Shown here piece by piece: positions 40,515 to 43,160 of a stretch of DNA of 43,160 nucleotides. Where the stretch lies: the IMG/VR virus record IMGVR_UViG_3300003322_000095, positions 1 through 43,160 of that record, one strand, 5' to 3'. The translations under genes were made by a program, and so were the position numbers. Under the pieces are notes generated by a model, which had not been told where the DNA came from, did not search any database, and was given only the letters and a program-made list of their open reading frames with translations. The stretch comes from a virus. The stretch's first letter is position 1. Each line of letters starts with the position of its first letter.

Positions 40515-40904
40515 TCACTCCGGCGTGTGCGCCTTAACTTCGGCGAGCTGTTTGGCGGATTTTTCGCTGCACGGGATGACTTCAATGCATTCCGTGAGAA
40601 TGATTTCCGGCAGAGAAACAGACAGCTTCGAATTGCTTTCCGACAGTCCGTCTGCGGCAATCTTCGACAGCGTGAAAGCCTTGTCCCAATACCAGATACG
40701 GCGCGTATCCGACAGGCGAACCTCCGGGCCTTGGCGGGCATCCAGTGTGCCGAAGTGCACACCAGCCGAGTAGGTACGGATGATGACCGGCGTGCCGATC
40801 AGGTGCGCATCGACTGCAACCGGAGCGTCCTGCGCGCCTTGAGTTGCACCAAACAGTGCCGACAATTCTTTGGCCTGGCCAATCGTCAAATCATTGATGT
40901 TCAT
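40515..40904 (-). CDS. DUF6948-like early protein
   Basis: 129 residues. The start MNINDLTIGQAKELSALFG, then PVIIRTYSAGVHFGTL, the ARRIWYW-type sequence (TRRIWYWDKAF) and EIILTECIEVIPCSE fit a conserved family of phage proteins of unknown function (DUF6948, from memory). AAGGAAAG precedes the ATG, which also overlaps the stop of a small upstream ORF. First well-defined gene of the leftward unit. Confidence 0.78.
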   Translation of the reverse strand: MNINDLTIGQAKELSALFGATQGAQDAPVAVDAHLIGTPVIIRTYSAGVHFGTLDARQGPEVRLSDTRRIWYWDKAFTLSKIAADGLSESNSKLSVSLPEIILTECIEVIPCSEKSAKQLAEVKAHTPE

Positions 40905-41038
40905 GCTGTACTTTCCTTCGTTGTTTGGTGGAAACACCTAAATCGCCTGTCACGCGTCTTAGGTGACGGCCCTGTTTCCAAGGCCGACCGGTCTTTCCCG
41001 GCCGTCAGGTGATCGGTAGCTTTAGGCGGAACTTGCAT
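40901..41038 (-). CDS. Small upstream ORF coupled to the DUF6948-like gene (45 aa)
   Basis: ATG 41038 with GCGGGG 7 bases upstream; the stop TGA overlaps the next ATG (ATGA at 40904-40901). The peptide is basic (MQVPPKATDHLTAGKDRSAL, then KTRDRRFRCFHQ). Its own start overlaps the stop of a further upstream frame (TGATG at 41040-41036). Probably a real small gene or a translated leader peptide. Confidence 0.5.
   Translation of the reverse strand: MQVPPKATDHLTAGKDRSALETGPSPKTRDRRFRCFHQTTKESTA
40929..40980 (-). promoter_or_regulatory. Stem-loop in the leftward leader
   Basis: On the minus-strand RNA, TGGAAAC (40980-40974) pairs with GTTTCCA (40935-40929) and CACCTAA (40965-40959) with TTAGGTG (40941-40935), sharing one base, with an 8-base bulge. 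It lies just before the ribosome-binding site of the DUF6948-like gene, so it could modulate its translation. Confidence 0.5.
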
Positions 41039-41580
41039 CACCATTCCCCGCCTGTTGGTGGCCGGTGCTGATCTCCGGCATTGCTGATCTTCGTGGCGTC
41101 ACCGCCAGCATCCGACATGGCTCCGCAATTTTTCAACGCCGAGTCCAGCCTGCCATCTTGCGCATCAGCCTGCGCATTCACCAACACGGAAGCGGGCCGG
41201 GCTTTCCCCGGCGGTCAGCAGGCGTAGTTCCTGCGCATTTGCGTTAGGTAGGCCGCGCTACACGCAAAAGATCTGAGTCCCTTTCGGGCCGTCGGCATCA
41301 CCGCTTCGGTGTTGGTGCTGGCCTTTAACCTCGCCAGCGCGGAGGCATCAGCCGTTGGGTCAGGCCGCCGCTCGCCTGTGTACTACTATTCCCGGCTCCA
41401 CTCCCCTCCTCTGCGTCTTGAACACCTTGGTCCTCCCGCTCGCTGCCTCCGCTTCATCGCGCCGCGCCGCTGGTCGCATCGGTTCGTGTGCCGGCGTTGG
41501 CCGCCCGCTTGAAAACGGTGGGCGGTGTGCCGTTGCTACTGTGGATTGTGAAGGATCGGTGCGCTGTGTTTCAGTGCTAT
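41039..41580 (-). other. Leftward leader with short frames and hairpins, no normal gene
   Basis: From the expected start of the leftward promoter (near 41580) to the first supported small gene there are about 540 nt without an ORF of normal size. The stretch has short frames: 39 codons at 41479-41360 (MRPAARRDEAEAASG), 27 codons at 41298-41215 (MPTARKGLRSFACSAAYLTQ) and, in the same frame past its TGA, 58 more sense codons to TGA at 41040-41038. GC-rich hairpins include GCCGGG-GAAAG-CCCGGC (41212-41196), and GGGAAAG-like elements recur near 40997 and 41284. It may be a decayed gene, a set of leader peptides or a structured RNA. Confidence 0.5.
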
Positions 41581-41586
41581 GGGCTC

Positions 41587-41615
41587 ACTATACAAATGAG
41601 TTTGTTATCCGTCAA
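41587..41615 (-). promoter_or_regulatory. Leftward early promoter
   Basis: On the minus strand TTGACG (41615-41610), a 17-base spacer and TATAGT (41592-41587) form a strong sigma70-type promoter. It drives the leftward recombination unit. The inverted repeat CAATAAA/TTTATTG (41613-41639) overlaps its -35. Confidence 0.75.
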
Positions 41616-41749
41616 TAAATATTTTCTACTCGTTTATTGGCGTGTCACTGATGCAACGTCAAGGTGATTACTTATTTGAAAGCGGGAATAACAACATTAT
41701 TCAAATATCCGTGAAACGCTGGTGTTTCATGGGCATCGCAGCGGGATGC
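41613..41749. repeat. Ladder of inverted repeats in the AT-rich divergent control region
   Basis: CAATAAA/TTTATTG (41613-41619, 41633-41639); TATTTGAA/TTCAAATA (41673-41680, 41700-41707); TGAAAC/GTTTCA (41712-41717, 41724-41729); GCATC/GATGC (41733-41737, 41745-41749). They lie between the divergent promoters in a markedly AT-rich stretch with no gene. They could be operators, or part of a second origin. Confidence 0.6.
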
Positions 41750-41759
41750 GCATGGTTAT

Positions 41760-41787
41760 TTGACGTGAACTAAAAGTTCACTAATAA
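41760..41787 (+). promoter_or_regulatory. Rightward early promoter with 17-bp operator palindrome
   Basis: TTGACG (41760-41765), 16-base spacer, TAATAA (41782-41787). The spacer is filled by the perfect palindrome GTGAACT-AAA-AGTTCAC (41765-41781), which touches both hexamers. A dimeric regulator there would control the early rightward genes; the obvious candidate is the product of the first gene. Confidence 0.75.
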
Positions 41788-41815
41788 TGTATTTGTTTCC
41801 ACAGAGGACCATAAC

Positions 41816-42028
41816 ATGACCCCCATTGACCGAGCCATCAGCATCATGAGCTCACAGCAAGCGCTGGCCGATGCCATCAGTACCCCGGCACGGCCGATCA
41901 CACAATCGCACGTCAGCTACTGGAAGCGCACCGGTCGCCTCCCCGCCGAGTACGTGCTGGCGGTCGAAGCGGCCACCGGCATCTCGCGCCACGAGTTGCG
42001 GCCGGATTTGTATCCGGAGGAGGAGTGA
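41816..42028 (+). CDS. YdaS/Cro-like transcription regulator
   Basis: 70 residues. SSQQALADAIS is the first helix pair and ITQSHVSYWKRTGRLPAEYV the recognition helix and turn, followed by VLAVEAATGISRHELRPDLYP, the typical end of YdaS/Cro-type proteins. AGAGGACC precedes the ATG. As first gene under an operator it probably represses its own promoter and perhaps the leftward one. No separate CI-type repressor gene is visible nearby. Confidence 0.85.
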   Translation: MTPIDRAISIMSSQQALADAISTPARPITQSHVSYWKRTGRLPAEYVLAVEAATGISRHELRPDLYPEEE

Positions 42029-42552
42029 TGACCCCCTCCCAACAACTGCAGCTGCGCCGGGCCAACAAGCATGCGCGCCAGACGAAACAGGCCGATCAAG
42101 CCCGAGAGCGATTGACGCGCGTCGTCGCTGAGGCGCCACCCAACATCATCGCCGGGTTGCCGGTGTCAGTCGTACCGGGGCCGGTGCGCGACCGTCTGCT
42201 GGCTAAGAGCCTCAAGCGCCAACTGGCGGCCGACATGAACCCCGACGACTGGTCATCCGACCAGATCAACGAGCTGATTTTCATGCATAACACCATCTGC
42301 CGAGCGTTGGCGAAGCGACCCAATGCGAGCGTCAAGGCGGCCACGCTGGCGCTGTGCGAGACGCTGGAACGCATCAAGGCGCGTAAACGCGAGCATGGCC
42401 GCTACGGTGCGACCGGTGAGGAATGGCAGCAGCTCAAGCGCCACGTCAACACCATGCAGACTTGGCTCGAAACGCTGCCGGGCGGCGTGCTGTTTGAGGC
42501 CGAGGAATCGGCTGGCCGCTGGCATGAAGTGAATCGAGGGGATGAGCAATGA
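42028..42552 (+). CDS. Hypothetical early protein (174 aa)
   Basis: Basic N-terminus (RRANKHARQTKQADQARERL) and a helical centre (INELIFMHNTICRALAKRPN, then ALCETLERIKARKREHGRYG). It lies between the regulator and the helicase with TGATG and ATGA overlaps on either side. ATG 42028 is preferred over GTG 42025 for spacing from GGAGG. No known family; a DNA-binding partner of the helicase is a guess. Confidence 0.65.
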   Translation: MTPSQQLQLRRANKHARQTKQADQARERLTRVVAEAPPNIIAGLPVSVVPGPVRDRLLAKSLKRQLAADMNPDDWSSDQINELIFMHNTICRALAKRPNASVKAATLALCETLERIKARKREHGRYGATGEEWQQLKRHVNTMQTWLETLPGGVLFEAEESAGRWHEVNRGDEQ

Positions 42553-43160
42553 GCTACCACGAATTCCTCCGCTCGAAACAGATCGCCGCGCACATGAGCG
42601 GCTTCGAGCCCTTGGCGATGAATGCCGCGTTGTTCCCGATGCAGCAGCACTGCGTCGATTTCGCGCTGCGTCAGGGACGTTCGGCCATGTTCGAGGACAC
42701 TGGGCTTGGCAAGACGCTGCAGCAGCTGGAGTGGGCACGCCAGGTGGTCGAGCACGCTAATGCGCCCGTGCTGGTGTTGACGCCGCTGGCGGTAGCGGCG
42801 CAGACCGTGCGCGAGGCGGCCAAGTTCGGCATCGACGCGGCGCAGATTGCCGGCGATGCTGACGTGCAAACCCGCGTCTGCGTCATCAACTACGACCGAC
42901 TGGACCGGCTGGATCTGTCGCGTTTCGCCGGGGTGGTGCTGGACGAGTCCAGCATCCTGAAAAACTTCAGCGGGCGCACCCGCAACGCGCTGGTGAATGC
43001 GTTCCGGAACACGCCGTACCGGCTGGCCTGTACCGCCACCCCGAGCCCGAACGACCACACCGAACTCGGCAACCATAGCGAGTTCCTGGGCGTGTTGAAC
43101 CACAGCGACATGCTGCCGCGCTGGTTCATCAACGACACCGCCGATACCGGCGAGTGGCGG
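42549..43160 (+). CDS. SNF2/DEAD-box helicase, N-terminal part (continues at 1-782)
   Basis: 204 residues up to the window edge. Walker A is DTGLGKT with GLGKT at residues 52-56; motif Ia VLVLTPLAV; the motif II box is DESS at 132-135; motif III is TATPSPND. These are the ATP-binding lobe of a SNF2-like superfamily 2 helicase. The ATG at 42549 is in an ATGA overlap with the previous stop; another ATG at 42542 is in the wrong frame. Together with the left-edge part it makes 456 residues. Confidence 0.9.
   Translation, partial: MSYHEFLRSKQIAAHMSGFEPLAMNAALFPMQQHCVDFALRQGRSAMFEDTGLGKTLQQLEWARQVVEHANAPVLVLTPLAVAAQTVREAAKFGIDAAQIAGDADVQTRVCVINYDRLDRLDLSRFAGVVLDESSILKNFSGRTRNALVNAFRNTPYRLACTATPSPNDHTELGNHSEFLGVLNHSDMLPRWFINDTADTGEWR
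43138..43160. repeat. Terminal direct repeat, right copy
   Basis: Identical to bases 1-23; marks the circular join of the assembly inside the helicase gene. Confidence 0.9.

Noticed and set aside
40015-40773. Long plus-strand frames through the hexanucleotide array (Pro-Asp/Pro-Tyr or Arg-Thr repeats)
   Set aside because: They run antisense to supported leftward genes on both sides and owe their length to a repeat that has no stop in any frame.
41039-41580. tRNA gene in the leftward leader
   Set aside because: Several hairpins occur, but none form a cloverleaf with the conserved TTC arm and CCA-accepting stem.

Overview
The window is an essentially complete genome of a tailed phage with podovirus (T7/BPP-1-like) morphology. 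The last 23 bases repeat the first 23, and the helicase gene cut at the right edge (42549-43160) continues in frame at the left edge (1-782). This is therefore a circular or circularly permuted genome of about 43.1 kb with an arbitrary break. Base composition is GC-rich with GC-rich third codon positions. The capsid genes match the Bordetella phage BPP-1 set (GP7-type coat, Bbp16-like cement protein, Bbp19-like protein). A phage-borne RdgC and a Sf6-type small terminase fit a proteobacterial, perhaps betaproteobacterial, host; the host is inference. I see no integrase, no CI-type repressor, no reverse transcriptase, no phage RNA polymerase and no tRNA gene.

Layout. (1) Rightward early unit, 41760 to 1710 across the junction: a sigma70-type promoter with a perfect operator palindrome, a small YdaS/Cro-like regulator, an unknown gene, a SNF2-type helicase and a DNA methyltransferase, closed by an intrinsic terminator. 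(2) Rightward replication unit, 1727-6636: its own promoter/operator, a small HTH protein, a C5-cytosine methyltransferase overprinted in a second frame by a 238-residue protein, an O-like initiator whose gene carries 11-bp iterons (candidate origin), a P-like loader, a PAPS-reductase-like enzyme and RusA, mostly joined by 4-base ATGA overlaps. (3) Late rightward region, 6654-31826: terminase, a 2OG-oxygenase-like protein and a GNAT enzyme, portal, capsid, tail tube, internal virion proteins including a 1993-residue polyvalent protein, tailspike, and a lysis cassette (two holin-like proteins, lambda R-type endolysin, Rz with embedded Rz1). (4) Leftward early unit, 41615 down to 31769: a strong promoter, a leader of about 540 nt without normal genes, then a coupled gene chain with a RecT annealing protein, a YqaJ-type exonuclease, RdgC, a membrane protein and a HAD phosphatase.

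The most interesting signal is a late-promoter system. Four intergenic sites (9780, 13347, 18944, 27749) carry the box AGGTGTGCGTA (one copy with one change), each followed by exactly 17 bases and then a -10-like hexamer. At three of them the promoter sits inside a hairpin whose downstream arm covers the ribosome-binding site of the next gene. Read-through RNA would hide that site, while RNA started at the promoter would lack the upstream arm and leave it open. This is the logic known for phage T4 gene e. At the fourth site the predicted transcript start falls on the A of the ATG (leaderless).

Other notable signals are the dual-coded methyltransferase, the iteron array inside the initiator gene, a 33-unit hexanucleotide array coding a Gly-rich protein, and a chain of overlapping small ORFs with an in-frame TGA in the leftward leader.
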